A DNA stretch of 64,000 nucleotides from the NCBI RefSeq assembly GCF_021648885.1, contig NZ_JAKJHZ010000007.1, positions 186,001 to 250,000 on the forward strand, written 5' to 3'. Of this stretch, positions 25,923 to 34,692 are shown in pieces. The position numbers and the translations under genes were made by a program. The DNA is from Nocardioides potassii. Lineage in GTDB: Bacteria > Actinomycetota > Actinomycetes > Propionibacteriales > Nocardioidaceae. Position 1 is the first letter of the stretch. Every line of letters starts with the position of its first letter. Below the pieces are notes generated by a model. It did not search any database and was not told the origin of the DNA. It saw nothing but the letters and a program-made list of their open reading frames with translations.

Positions 25923-25923
25923 C
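25888..25923. repeat. Short dispersed-type repeat overlapping the rhaB start
   Basis: GGTTTCGAGGCTCGCTTCGC continues into GCACCTCAACCACC. The core CTCGCTTCGCTCGC is the complement of the motif before the VIT gene at 3860. I recall such elements as frequent intergenic repeats in Nocardioides. Here it supplies the start codon and first codons of rhaB. Confidence 0.5.
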
Positions 25924-25934
25924 GAAGGAGAGGC

Positions 25935-27977
25935 TCATCGCAGGAAGGCGGCGGCCACGCCGGCGTCGACCGGGATGTGCAGGCCGGTCGTGTGGCTGAG
26001 CTCGTCGCTGCAGAGGACGAAGACGGCGTTGGCGATGTTGTCCGGCAGCACCTCGCGCTTGAGGATCGTGCGCTGGGCGTAGAACTTGCCGAGGTCCTGC
26101 TCCTCCACGCCGTAGACCGCGGCGCGGTTCGCGCCCCAGCCCGAGGCGAAGATGCCGGAGCCCTGGACGACGCCGTCGGGGTTCACGCCGTTGACCTTGA
26201 TGCCGTGCTCGCCGAGCTCGGCGGCCAGCAGCCGCACCTGGTGGGCCTGGTCGGCCTTGGCCGCGCCGTACGCCACGTTGTTGGGGCCGGCGAAGATCGA
26301 GTTCTTCGACGAGATGTAGACGATGTCGCCGCCGATGCCCTGGTCGATCATCGCCTTCGCGGCAGCCTGGGCGACGAGGAACGAGCCCTTGGCCATCACG
26401 TCGTGCTGGAGGTCCCAGTCCTTCTCGGTGGTCTCGAGCAGCGAGCGCGACAGCGACAGGCCGGCGTTGTTGACGACGAGGTCGACGCCGCCGAACGCGA
26501 GGACGGTCGCGTCGACCGCGGCCTGGACGGCGGCGGCGTCGGAGACGTCGACCTGCACGCCCACGGCGACGTCGGTGCTCCCGATGTCGGCCGCCGCAGC
26601 CTGCGCCTTCTCCAGGGACAGGTCGGCGATGACGACGCAGGCGCCCTCGGCGGCCAGCTTCTTCGCCGTGGCGAGGCCGATGCCGGACGCGGCGCCGGTC
26701 ACGAGCGCGACGCGGGTGGCGAGCGGCTTGGGCTTCGGCATCCGCTGGAGCTTGGCCTCCTCCAGCGCCCAGTACTCGATGCGGAACTTCTCCGACTCGT
26801 CGATGGGGGCGTACGACGACAGGCCCTCGGCGCCACGCATCACGTTGATCGCGTTGACGTAGAACTCACCGGCGACGCGGGCGGTCTGCTTGTCCTTGCC
26901 GTAGCTGAACATCCCGACGCCGGGCACCAGGATGATCAGCGGGTCGGCGCCGCGCATCGCGGGCGAGCCCTTCACCTTGTTGCGCTCGTAGTAGGACGCG
27001 TAGTCCGCGCGGTAGGCCCCGTGCAGCTCGGCGACGCGGGCGCGCACCTTGTCCATCGGCGTGCCGGGAGCCACGTCGAGCACCATCGGCTTGACCTTGG
27101 TGCGCAGGAAGTGGTCGGGGCACGACGTGCCGAGCTCGGCCAGGCGCGGCATGTTCTTGGAGGCGAGGAAGTCGAGGACGACCTTGTCGTCGGTGAAGTG
27201 GCCGACCATCGGCCGGTCCTGCGAGGCGACGCCGCGCAGCAGCGGGGCGAGCTCGGCCGCGCGGGCGCGGCGCTTCGAGGGCGACAGCGGCTCGAACTTC
27301 TTCACGCGCGCGCCGAACGGCAGCTTCTTCGAGTGCTGCTTGATGTAGCGCTCGGCCGTGCGGATGATCCACAGCGAGTTCTTCTCGGCCCGGGCGCTGG
27401 TGTCGCCCCACGCGGTGATGCCGTGGCCACCGAGGATGCAGCCGACGGCCTGCGGGTTGGCCTCCTTGATGGCGGCGATGTCGAGACCGAGCTGGAAGCC
27501 CGGGCGCCGCCAGGGCACCCAGACCACCTTGTCGCCGTAGATCTCCTTGGTCAGCTGCTCGCCGTCGGCGGCGGTCGCGATCGCGATGCCTGAGTCGGGG
27601 TGCAGGTGGTCGACGTGGGCCGCGTCGACGAGGCCGTGCATCGCGGTGTCGATCGACGGGGCAGCGCCACCCTTGCCGTGCAGGCAGTAGTCGAACGCCG
27701 CGACCATCTCGTCCTCGCGGTCGACGCCGGGGTAGACGTCGACGAGCGCCCGCATCCGGTCCAGCCGCAGCACCGCCAGGCCACCCGGCGTGAGGGTGCC
27801 GAGGTCACCGCCGGAGCCCTTCACCCACAGCAGCTCGACGTCCTCGCCCGTGACGGGGTCGGTCTCGGTGCCCTTGGCAGAGGTGTTGCCGCCGGCGTAG
27901 TTGGTGTTCTTGGGGTCGGCGCCCAGCCGGTTGGAGCGCTCGACGAGCTCGGCAACGGTGGGGTTGAGGTCACTCAC
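25935..27977 (-). CDS. rhaD: Bifunctional rhamnulose-1-phosphate aldolase / lactaldehyde dehydrogenase
   Basis: Protein of 680 residues, the standard size of the fused enzyme. The N-terminal class II aldolase part (about 1-410; NYAGGNTSAKG, LWVKGSGGDLGTL, HPDSGIAIATA) cleaves L-rhamnulose 1-phosphate to DHAP and L-lactaldehyde. The C-terminal short-chain dehydrogenase (about 425-680; VTGAASGIGLATA, NNAGLSLS, catalytic YISSKNS and YGAAKA) is expected to oxidise lactaldehyde to L-lactate with NAD. This is the form also called RhaEW. The GTG start has AGGA upstream. L-lactate production fits the lutABC genes downstream. Confidence 0.92.
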   Translation of the reverse strand: MSDLNPTVAELVERSNRLGADPKNTNYAGGNTSAKGTETDPVTGEDVELLWVKGSGGDLGTLTPGGLAVLRLDRMRALVDVYPGVDREDEMVAAFDYCLHGKGGAAPSIDTAMHGLVDAAHVDHLHPDSGIAIATAADGEQLTKEIYGDKVVWVPWRRPGFQLGLDIAAIKEANPQAVGCILGGHGITAWGDTSARAEKNSLWIIRTAERYIKQHSKKLPFGARVKKFEPLSPSKRRARAAELAPLLRGVASQDRPMVGHFTDDKVVLDFLASKNMPRLAELGTSCPDHFLRTKVKPMVLDVAPGTPMDKVRARVAELHGAYRADYASYYERNKVKGSPAMRGADPLIILVPGVGMFSYGKDKQTARVAGEFYVNAINVMRGAEGLSSYAPIDESEKFRIEYWALEEAKLQRMPKPKPLATRVALVTGAASGIGLATAKKLAAEGACVVIADLSLEKAQAAAADIGSTDVAVGVQVDVSDAAAVQAAVDATVLAFGGVDLVVNNAGLSLSRSLLETTEKDWDLQHDVMAKGSFLVAQAAAKAMIDQGIGGDIVYISSKNSIFAGPNNVAYGAAKADQAHQVRLLAAELGEHGIKVNGVNPDGVVQGSGIFASGWGANRAAVYGVEEQDLGKFYAQRTILKREVLPDNIANAVFVLCSDELSHTTGLHIPVDAGVAAAFLR

Positions 27978-28022
27978 GGTGCGGGTTCCTGTTCTTGTTC
28001 GGTGGTCGAGGAGGTCGAGAGG

Positions 28023-29204
28023 TCAGTTCCAGCCGGCCTGCGAGCCGCCGACGCGGTCCGCCTCGATCTGCTCCTGGTAGCCGGACTCGAGGTAGGCGCG
28101 CATCGGGTCGGCGGGGAGGTCGCGCTCCTCGCGCCAGGCCGCCAGGTCGCGTCGTACGTCGGTGTAGAAGGCGTCCATGAAGATCTCGTTGGCGCGCAGC
28201 ACGTCTCCATCGGACCTGGCCTGGTCGAGGGCGTCGGTGTCGAGGAGCAGCGCGCGGGCCGTCATCTCCTGGACGTTGAGGACGGACCGGATCTGGCCCG
28301 GCACCTTGGCCTCGATGTTGTGGCACTGGTCGAGCATCAGCGCGACGTCGTTGGGCGTGCCGTCGGCCTTCGCGCCGTAGCCGCCCCCGCGGATGACCTC
28401 GACCATGATCCGGAACAGCTGGAACGGGTCGGCCGCGCCGACCATCAGGTCGTCGTCGGCGTAGAAGCGGCTGTTGAAGTCGAACGAGCCGAGCTTCCCG
28501 AGCCGCAGCAGCTGGGCGACGATGAACTCGATGTTGGTGCCGGGGGCGTGGTGGCCGGTGTCGAGGCAGACCATGGCGCGGTCGCCGAGGGCGGCCACGT
28601 GGACGTACGACGTGCCCCAGTCCGGGACGTCGGTGTGGTAGAACGCCGGCTCGAAGAACTTGTACTCCAGCACGAGCCGCTGCTCCTCCGACAGCGCGTC
28701 GTAGATCGTGCGGAGGCTCTCGGCGAGGCGGTCCTGGCGGGCGCGCATGTCGCCCTGGCCCGGGTAGTTGGTGCCCTCGGCCAGCCAGATCTTGAGGTCG
28801 CGCGAACCGGTCTGGTGCATCACGTCGATGCACGCGAGGTGGTGGTCGATCGCCTTCTGCCGGACGCGGGGATCGGTGTGGGTGAGGGCGCCGAGCTTGT
28901 AGTCGTCGTCCTGGAAGGTGTTGGAGTTGATGGTGCCGAGCGCGACGCCCTGCTCCTTGGCGTACGTCGCCAGGGCGGCGTAGTCGTCCACCTGGTCCCA
29001 CGGGATGTGGAGCGCGACGGTGGGTGCGAGCCCGGTGAACCGGTGCACAGCGGCGGCGTCGGCGATCTTCTCCTCGACCGTGCGCGGCGTACCGGCCGAT
29101 CCGAAGACCTTGAAGCGGGTGCCGGAGTTGCCGTAGGCCCAGGACGGCACCTCGATGGCGAGGTCGCCGAGCCGGTCGCTGATGGCGGGGAAGCTGGTGG
29201 TCAT
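28023..29204 (-). CDS. rhaI: L-rhamnose isomerase
   Basis: Protein of 393 residues of the xylose-isomerase-like type found in Pseudomonas and actinobacteria, not the RhaA type of E. coli. It converts L-rhamnose to L-rhamnulose using divalent metal. Metal-binding residues are suggested by VLEYKFFEPAFYHTD (Glu, near 205), CLDTGHHAPGTN (Asp/His, near 237) and FDFNSRFYADDDL (Asp, near 270). The ATG overlaps the rhaM stop (ATGA). It is followed 45 bp later by the aldolase fusion. Confidence 0.93.
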   Translation of the reverse strand: MTTSFPAISDRLGDLAIEVPSWAYGNSGTRFKVFGSAGTPRTVEEKIADAAAVHRFTGLAPTVALHIPWDQVDDYAALATYAKEQGVALGTINSNTFQDDDYKLGALTHTDPRVRQKAIDHHLACIDVMHQTGSRDLKIWLAEGTNYPGQGDMRARQDRLAESLRTIYDALSEEQRLVLEYKFFEPAFYHTDVPDWGTSYVHVAALGDRAMVCLDTGHHAPGTNIEFIVAQLLRLGKLGSFDFNSRFYADDDLMVGAADPFQLFRIMVEVIRGGGYGAKADGTPNDVALMLDQCHNIEAKVPGQIRSVLNVQEMTARALLLDTDALDQARSDGDVLRANEIFMDAFYTDVRRDLAAWREERDLPADPMRAYLESGYQEQIEADRVGGSQAGWN

Positions 29205-29587
29205 GGGAGGTCCTGAGCTCTGGGTGCGGGAGGGTCTGAGGGCGGTGCGGTGTCGAGCGCGGCGAGCTGGTCCTCGAGGTGGAAGACCTCGTCCAGCTGC
29301 CAGAAGCCCTGGTCGGGCGGCAGGTCGAGCTCCTCGAAGAACTCGGCCATCTCGGCCTGCCAGCGGGCGTTGACGTCGGTGCGAGCCATCCCGGCCTGTG
29401 CGGCGGCCAGGTCGTCGGTCACGAGGTAGCCGACGAGCAGGCCGTCCTCGCGCAGGAAGAGGGAGTAGTCGTGCCACCCGGTGTCGTGGAGTGCGCGGAG
29501 CATCTCGGGCCACACGGCCGCGTGGCGCTCGACGTACTCCGCCATCCGGTCACGACGGACCTGCAGGGTGAAGCAGACGCGGGGCAT
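29201..29587 (-). CDS. rhaM: L-rhamnose mutarotase
   Basis: Protein of 128 residues of the RhaM/RhaU family, interconverting alpha and beta L-rhamnose so the isomerase receives its preferred anomer. Typical elements are CFTLQVRRDRMAEYVERHAAVWPEM, with the catalytic His near residue 22, and DYSLFLREDGLLVGY. The C-terminus is longer than usual (Pro/Ala-rich tail from about 112). AAGGAG stands just before the ATG. It overlaps rhaI. Upstream lies the suspect homopolymer tract. Confidence 0.92.
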   Translation of the reverse strand: MPRVCFTLQVRRDRMAEYVERHAAVWPEMLRALHDTGWHDYSLFLREDGLLVGYLVTDDLAAAQAGMARTDVNARWQAEMAEFFEELDLPPDQGFWQLDEVFHLEDQLAALDTAPPSDPPAPRAQDLP

Positions 29588-29632
29588 CGCACTCTCCTTG
29601 CTGGCCCGGTGGGTGGGTGGTGGGTTCCGCTG

Positions 29633-29767
29633 GTGGGGGGGGGCCGCGGCCCCCCCCCCCCCCCCCCCCCGGGGGGGGGGGGGGGGGGGGGTCGACGAAG
29701 AACTACGAGTGGGGGGGGGTCCGGGGGGGGGGGGGGGCCCGGGCCCCCCCCCCCCCCGCGAAGCGGG
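29633..29767. other. Homopolymeric C/G tract, probable assembly artefact
   Basis: A run of about twenty C is followed at once by about twenty G, a short unique stretch with TCGACGAAGAACTACGAGT, more G runs of about nine and fifteen, then CCCGGG and a further C run. Natural DNA rarely has this and even high-GC genomes avoid it. The flanking genes are intact. It may hide missing or collapsed sequence between the binding-protein gene and rhaM. Confidence 0.8.
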
Positions 29768-29791
29768 GGTGCGGTGCGGGACGGTGACGAC

Positions 29792-30847
29792 TCAGAAGTC
29801 GAAGTCGTCGATGTTGTCCGCGTTGAAGGTGAACGGCTCGCCCAGCAGGACGGTGCCGTCGGCGCCGACCTCGAACTCGCCGAGCTCGCCGGCCTCGAAG
29901 GAGTCGCCCTCCTCGCCGGAGATGGTGCCGTCGACCAGCGCAGCAGCGGCGTACGTGGCCAGGTAGCCCAGGTCGCCCGGGTTCCACAGCGCGAACGAGC
30001 CGACGGTGCCGTCCTTGACGAACTCACGCATCTGGTTCGGGGTGCCGAGGCCGGTCAGCGCGACCTTGCCCTTGTACTCCGAGTCCGACAGGTAGCGCGC
30101 CGCGGCGGCAATGCCGACCGTGGTCGGGCTGATGATGCCCTTGAGGTCGGGGTGGTTCTGCAGCAGCGCCTCGGTCTGGTCGAAGGACTTCTGGTCCTCG
30201 TCGTCGCCGTAGACCGTGTCGACGAGCTTGATGTCGGCGTAGTCCGGGTTGTCGGCGAGCTCCTTCTCCATCATGTCGATCCACGCGTTCTGGTTGGTCG
30301 CGTTGGCCGAGGCGGACAGGATCGCGATCTCACCCGAGCCGCCGATCTCGTCGGCGATCAGCTCGAGCTGCTTGGACGCGATGCCCTCGGCGGTGGCCTG
30401 GTTGATGAACAGGTCGCGGCAGTCGGGGTTGGTGTCGGCGTCGAAGGTGACGACCTTGACGTCCGCGCTGCGGGCCTCGTCGATCGCGTCGCACAGCGCG
30501 TCGGGGTCGTTGGCCGAGATGATCAGCGCGTCCTTGCCCTGCTGGGCCACGGTGTTGATGTAGGACACCTGCGCGTCGGGGCTGCCGGTCTCCGGGCCGA
30601 CCTCCTCGAAGTCCGCGCCGAGCTCGTCGGCGGCCTTCTCCGCACCGTCGGTGCTGGTGTCGAAGTAGGCGTTGCCGAGGTTCTTCGGGAGCATCGTGAT
30701 GGACAGGTCGCCACCGCCGCTGCTCGAGCCGCCGTCGCTGCCGGAGCCGCCGTCGCCGCCGTCGTCGCTGCCGCAGCCGGCGAACGCGAAGGTCGCGGTG
30801 AGCAGGAGCGCGGCCAGGGCCGTGGGCTTCCTGGTGGGGAACTTCAT
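29792..30847 (-). CDS. rhaS: Rhamnose-type ABC transporter substrate-binding lipoprotein
   Basis: Protein of 351 residues. A signal peptide ends in a lipobox (FAGC, Cys near 25), followed by a Gly/Ser/Asp-rich tether, so the protein is anchored outside the membrane. The rest is a type 1 periplasmic binding protein of the ribose/rhamnose class (MLPKNLGNAYFDTSTDGAEK, ALIISANDPDALCDAID, VVTFDADTN). The ATG overlaps the permease stop by 4 bp. The symbol follows rhizobial rhaSTPQ use; rhamnose specificity is inferred from the neighbours. Confidence 0.88.
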   Translation of the reverse strand: MKFPTRKPTALAALLLTATFAFAGCGSDDGGDGGSGSDGGSSSGGGDLSITMLPKNLGNAYFDTSTDGAEKAADELGADFEEVGPETGSPDAQVSYINTVAQQGKDALIISANDPDALCDAIDEARSADVKVVTFDADTNPDCRDLFINQATAEGIASKQLELIADEIGGSGEIAILSASANATNQNAWIDMMEKELADNPDYADIKLVDTVYGDDEDQKSFDQTEALLQNHPDLKGIISPTTVGIAAAARYLSDSEYKGKVALTGLGTPNQMREFVKDGTVGSFALWNPGDLGYLATYAAAALVDGTISGEEGDSFEAGELGEFEVGADGTVLLGEPFTFNADNIDDFDF

Positions 30848-31938
30848 GAGTCACTGCCTCTCGTTGTGACGCCGGCGGATGCCGCGTTCTCGTGGGTGTG
30901 GGACTCCCGAGGAGCCGCCGGTGCCGCCTTGCGGGGGAGCCTCGACGAGGCCGCAGCAAGGACGTTGGGGAGGATCACCGAGGCCACCAGGAGCAGGCCG
31001 ACGATGATGTTGGTGACGTTGACCGTCACGCTCTCCAGGCGCAGGGCGCTGGAGATGACGCCGATCAGCACGACCCCGGCGAGCACGCCGTGGAGCCGGC
31101 CGCGGCCGCCGAAGATCGAGACGCCGCCAAGGAGCACCGCCGCGATGACCTGGAGCTCGTAGCCGGTGGCGTTGTCGCCGCGGGCCGAGCCGAACCGCAG
31201 GGTGAAGTAGATGCCGGCGAGCGCCGAGACGACGCCGGAGAGCAGGAAGAGCACCATCTTGGTGCGGGCCACGTCGACGCCGGTGAAGTGCGCCGCCTCG
31301 TCGTTGAGCCCGATGTCGTAGACGCCGCGGCCGAAGGTCGAGAAGTGCAGCAGGACCACGAAGCCGATCGCGAGGACCGCGAAGGGGATCATCACCAGCG
31401 GGATCTTGGTCTCGCCGATCGTGCCGGTCGCGAGGTCGGCCCACTTCTCGGTGAAGTCGGTGATCGCCTTCGTGCCGAGCAGCCCGACCGCGATGCCGCG
31501 GAAGAGCGCGAGGGTGCCGATGGTGACCGCGAGCGACGGCAGGCCGACGTACGCGATGAGGAAGCCGTTGAGCGCCCCGCAGGCCAGGCCCGCGAGGAGG
31601 GCCAGCAGCGCGGCCGCCGGCACGGACATCCCGCCCTCGTGCAGCACGCCGAGGAGGACGCTGCTGAGCCCCATGATGCTCGCGACCGACAGGTCGATCT
31701 CGCCGGTGATGATCACCAGCGTCATCGGGAGCGCGATCAGCAGGATCGGGGCGATGTCCTGGAGGAGGAACTTGATGGTGAGCGGACCGTCGAAGTTCGG
31801 CACGTTGGCGATCGAGTAGAGGATCACCGCCGCGGTGAGGGCGATGACGGCCGTCTCGCGGGTCAGCAGCAGCCGCTGCCACAGCGGTGCGGAGTACGCC
31901 GAGTAGGTGCGGGCGGGTGCCTGCGTCGTCGTGCTCAT
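30844..31938 (-). CDS. rhaQ: Sugar ABC transporter permease, second subunit
   Basis: Inner-membrane permease of 364 residues of the ribose/xylose/rhamnose (CUT2) type, with about nine or ten helices. VIITGEIDLSVASIMGLSS near 100 and GGVSIFGGRGRLHGVLAGV near 285 are the family signatures. The ATG shares one base with the stop of the preceding permease (TGATG). The C-terminal tail (about 335-364) is charged and cytoplasmic. Confidence 0.88.
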   Translation of the reverse strand: MSTTTQAPARTYSAYSAPLWQRLLLTRETAVIALTAAVILYSIANVPNFDGPLTIKFLLQDIAPILLIALPMTLVIITGEIDLSVASIMGLSSVLLGVLHEGGMSVPAAALLALLAGLACGALNGFLIAYVGLPSLAVTIGTLALFRGIAVGLLGTKAITDFTEKWADLATGTIGETKIPLVMIPFAVLAIGFVVLLHFSTFGRGVYDIGLNDEAAHFTGVDVARTKMVLFLLSGVVSALAGIYFTLRFGSARGDNATGYELQVIAAVLLGGVSIFGGRGRLHGVLAGVVLIGVISSALRLESVTVNVTNIIVGLLLVASVILPNVLAAASSRLPRKAAPAAPRESHTHENAASAGVTTRGSDS

Positions 31939-33020
31939 CAGCGGTCCCTCGATTCGGCGAGCTTGCGGGCCTGCCTGGCGGCGAGCACCCGGTCCAGGAC
32001 GATCGCGCCGAGGATGAGCGCACCGACGACGGCGCGCTGCCAGAAGTCCTCGATGCCCAGGCTCGGGAGCGCGCGGTTGATGGTGACGAGCAGGAACGCG
32101 CCGATCGCCGCGCCCCACACGGTGCCGCTGCCGCCGAAGATCGCGATGCCGCCGATCACCGCGGCCGCGACGGCCTGCAGCTCGATGCCGCTGCCGACGC
32201 TGGAGCTCACTGTTCCGTAGCGGGCGGTGTAGAGGGCGCCGGCGAGGCCCGCCAGCGCGCCGCTGAGGACGAACGCGGCCAGGAGGCGACGCCGTACGGG
32301 CAGGCCGTAGAGGACCGCGGCGTCGGGGTCGGATCCGATCGCGTAGAGCTCGCGGCCGCCGCGTGCGGTGTGCAGGTAGTAGCCGACCGCCGCGAGGACC
32401 AGCACCGCGATGATCGTCAGCATCGGCACGCCGAGCACCGAGCGGGTGCCGAGGCGGAGGAACTCGCGGGGCAGGTCGCCGGCGTTGATCCGGTCGCTGC
32501 CCGCCCAGGTCAGCATGATGCCGCGGTAGATGTAGAGGGTGCCGAGCGTGATCACAAGCGCCGGCACCTTGCCGTACGCGACCAGCAGGCCGTTGACGAG
32601 ACCGAGGACTGCGCCGAGCAGGAGGCAGGCGGCGACCACCGCGATGATCGGCAGCCCGGGGTGGTCGATGAAGAGCCGGCCGGTGAGGTAGGCGGTCAGC
32701 GCCATCACCGAGCCGACCGACAGGTCGACGTTGCGGGTGATGATCACGACGCCCTGGCCGACGGCCAGCAGCACGAGGATCGACGGGTTCAGCAGGAAGT
32801 TGCGCCAGCCGTCGGAGCTGAAGAGGAAGCTGTTGTTCTTCGTGGTGGCGAGCACGACGACGGCGACGAGCACGAGGAAGATCGACAGCTCGCGCGAGCG
32901 GAGCACGGTCGTGATTGCGCGCCGGGTCGGCGAGAGCCGGCTCGGCTCGACGAGGAGCGCCTCGCCGGTGCTGACCTCGGCGCCGTGCGCGTCGTGGGGG
33001 GTCTGGGTGGGGGTGCTCAA
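31938..33020 (-). CDS. rhaP: Sugar ABC transporter permease, first subunit
   Basis: Predicted 360-residue CUT2-type permease, paralogue of the following one (VIITRNVDLSVGSVMALTAY and GGIAIFGGSGTVWGAAIGAF). The start is set at a TTG at 33020 because it overlaps the ATPase stop by 4 bp (TTGA) with GAGGACG before it; a later GTG at VSTGEALL would also work. The two permeases probably form a heterodimer. Confidence 0.85.
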   Translation of the reverse strand: MSTPTQTPHDAHGAEVSTGEALLVEPSRLSPTRRAITTVLRSRELSIFLVLVAVVVLATTKNNSFLFSSDGWRNFLLNPSILVLLAVGQGVVIITRNVDLSVGSVMALTAYLTGRLFIDHPGLPIIAVVAACLLLGAVLGLVNGLLVAYGKVPALVITLGTLYIYRGIMLTWAGSDRINAGDLPREFLRLGTRSVLGVPMLTIIAVLVLAAVGYYLHTARGGRELYAIGSDPDAAVLYGLPVRRRLLAAFVLSGALAGLAGALYTARYGTVSSSVGSGIELQAVAAAVIGGIAIFGGSGTVWGAAIGAFLLVTINRALPSLGIEDFWQRAVVGALILGAIVLDRVLAARQARKLAESRDR

Positions 33021-34534
33021 CTCGCGTCCTCGAGGTGGTGGGTGGCCGCGTGCATGACGGCCTCGGGGGTGGCGTCGGCGCGGTCGAGCTCGGCGGTGAT
33101 CCGGCCCTCGCAGAGGACGAGCACGCGGTCGGCCATGCCGAGGACCTCGGGCAGCTCGGAAGAGATCATCAGGATCGCGAGGCCCTGGCCGGCGAGCTCG
33201 GAGAGGAGCCGGTGGACCTCGGCCTTGGTGCCGACGTCGATGCCGCGGGTGGGCTCGTCGATGATCAGCAGCGCGGGGTTGGTCGCGAGCCACTTGGCGA
33301 TGACGACCTTCTGCTGGTTGCCGCCGCTCATGGTGGCCGCGTTCATGTCGAGCGCGCTCGTCTTGACCTCCAGGCGTCCGGCCCACGGGCCAGCCGCCTT
33401 GTTCTCCATCGAAGAGGTCAGCAGCCCGGCCTTCGCGATGCTGCGGCGGATGACTCCGGCGACGTTGCGGGTGACCGACGAGTCGATGACCAGGCCCTGC
33501 TTGCGGCGGTCCTCGGGGATGAAGGCCATGCCGGCGCGGATGGCGGCGCGCGGGTCGTGGGCCTTGACGTCCTTGCCGCCGATGCGGACGGACCCGGAGT
33601 CGTAGGGATCGACGCCGAAGACGGCGCGCGCCACCTCGCTGCGACCGGCACCGACCAGGCCGGCCAGGCCGACGATCTCGCCGGCGCGGACCTCGAGGTG
33701 GACGTCGTGGAACACACCCGCTCGGCTGAGGCCGCTGACCTGGAGGACCGGCTCGCCGATCGTGGCGGCGACCTTGGGGAAGAGCTCGTCGACGTCGCGA
33801 CCGACCATCAGCGAGACCAGCTCCGACGGCGAGGTCTCGTCGATCCGCAAGGTGTCGATGTAGGAGCCGTCGCGCATCACGGTGACGGTGTCGGCGAGGG
33901 CGAAGACCTCGTCGAAGCGGTGGGAGATGAAGACCAGCGCGCGGCCCTCGTCGCGCAGGCTGCGGGCGACGGCGAAGAGGCGGTCGACCTCGACGCCGCT
34001 GAGCGCCGCGGTGGGCTCGTCCATCACGAGCAGGCGCGCGTCGAGCGAGATGGCCTTGGCGATCTCGATGATCTGCTGGTCGGCGATCGAGAGGCCGGCC
34101 GCCGGGCGGCGGGGGTCGATGCGGACGCCGAGCCGGTCGAACAGCCGCTCCGCCTCGTCGTACATTCCCTGGCGGTCGATGCGACGACCGCGGGTGAGGG
34201 GCTGACGGCCCATGAAGATGTTCTCGGTCACCGACAGGTCGGGGAAGAGCGTCGGCTCTTGGTAGATCACCGCGACGCCCGCTGCCTTGGAGTCGGCCGT
34301 GGACGAGAAGTCGACGGACTCGCCCCCCAGCTCGAACACGCCGGAGTCGCGGCGGTGGACGCCGGCGACGACCTTGACGAGGGTCGACTTGCCGGCGCCG
34401 TTCTCGCCGATCAGAGCGTGGATCGAGCCGCCGTCGACTCGGAGGCTGCCGGACCGCAGCGCGACCACGGGACCGAACGACTTGGACACGTCGCGCAGCT
34501 CGAGCACCGGTACGGCGGTGTCGGTGGCGGTCAT
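33017..34534 (-). CDS. rhaT: Sugar ABC transporter ATP-binding protein (double cassette)
   Basis: Protein of 505 residues with two fused ABC domains, as in RbsA/RhaT. Domain 1 has Walker A GENGAGKST near 43, LSIADQQIIEIAKA and Walker B LLVMDEPTAAL. Domain 2 has the relaxed GLVGAGRSE near 290, MSGGNQQKVVIAKW and LLIIDEPTRGID. It powers uptake through the two permeases that follow. It is the first gene of the leftward rhamnose run; a perfect LacI-type operator lies 24 bp before the ATG. Confidence 0.93.
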   Translation of the reverse strand: MTATDTAVPVLELRDVSKSFGPVVALRSGSLRVDGGSIHALIGENGAGKSTLVKVVAGVHRRDSGVFELGGESVDFSSTADSKAAGVAVIYQEPTLFPDLSVTENIFMGRQPLTRGRRIDRQGMYDEAERLFDRLGVRIDPRRPAAGLSIADQQIIEIAKAISLDARLLVMDEPTAALSGVEVDRLFAVARSLRDEGRALVFISHRFDEVFALADTVTVMRDGSYIDTLRIDETSPSELVSLMVGRDVDELFPKVAATIGEPVLQVSGLSRAGVFHDVHLEVRAGEIVGLAGLVGAGRSEVARAVFGVDPYDSGSVRIGGKDVKAHDPRAAIRAGMAFIPEDRRKQGLVIDSSVTRNVAGVIRRSIAKAGLLTSSMENKAAGPWAGRLEVKTSALDMNAATMSGGNQQKVVIAKWLATNPALLIIDEPTRGIDVGTKAEVHRLLSELAGQGLAILMISSELPEVLGMADRVLVLCEGRITAELDRADATPEAVMHAATHHLEDAS

Positions 34535-34557
34535 GATTCAATCCCTGCTGTCGGAGT

Positions 34558-34569
34558 TGAAAGGTTTCA
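34558..34569. promoter_or_regulatory. LacI-type operator between the transporter operon and its regulator
   Basis: TGAAAGGTTTCA, the same 12 bases as at 19939. It lies 24 bp before the transporter ATPase start and 124 bp before the LacI-family start in the divergent direction. The closeness to the ATPase start suits repression. Confidence 0.7.
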
Positions 34570-34692
34570 GGTCGCCAGAAAACTAAGTGGCAGGCGTCAC
34601 ATCCGTCAAGGACCACCGCGGATTTTCTTGTGTCGTTTCATCGAGGCCGCGCGTGGACTAGTCTCCGAGGGTCAGCCAGCCCGAGGAGTCCG

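Noticed and set aside
23994..27593. Open frame of 1199 codons on the plus strand
   Set aside because: It is antisense to lutA, the LuxR-type gene, rhaB and the aldolase gene, all of which have clear families. The frame has low complexity and no domain.
29600..29980. Pro/Gly-rich frames across the homopolymer tract
   Set aside because: They come only from reading C and G runs and have no independent support.
31938..34616. Apparent 892-residue fusion of an unknown protein with a permease
   Set aside because: The N-terminal half is an out-of-frame reading of the ATPase gene. The permease begins at the TTG overlapping the ATPase stop.
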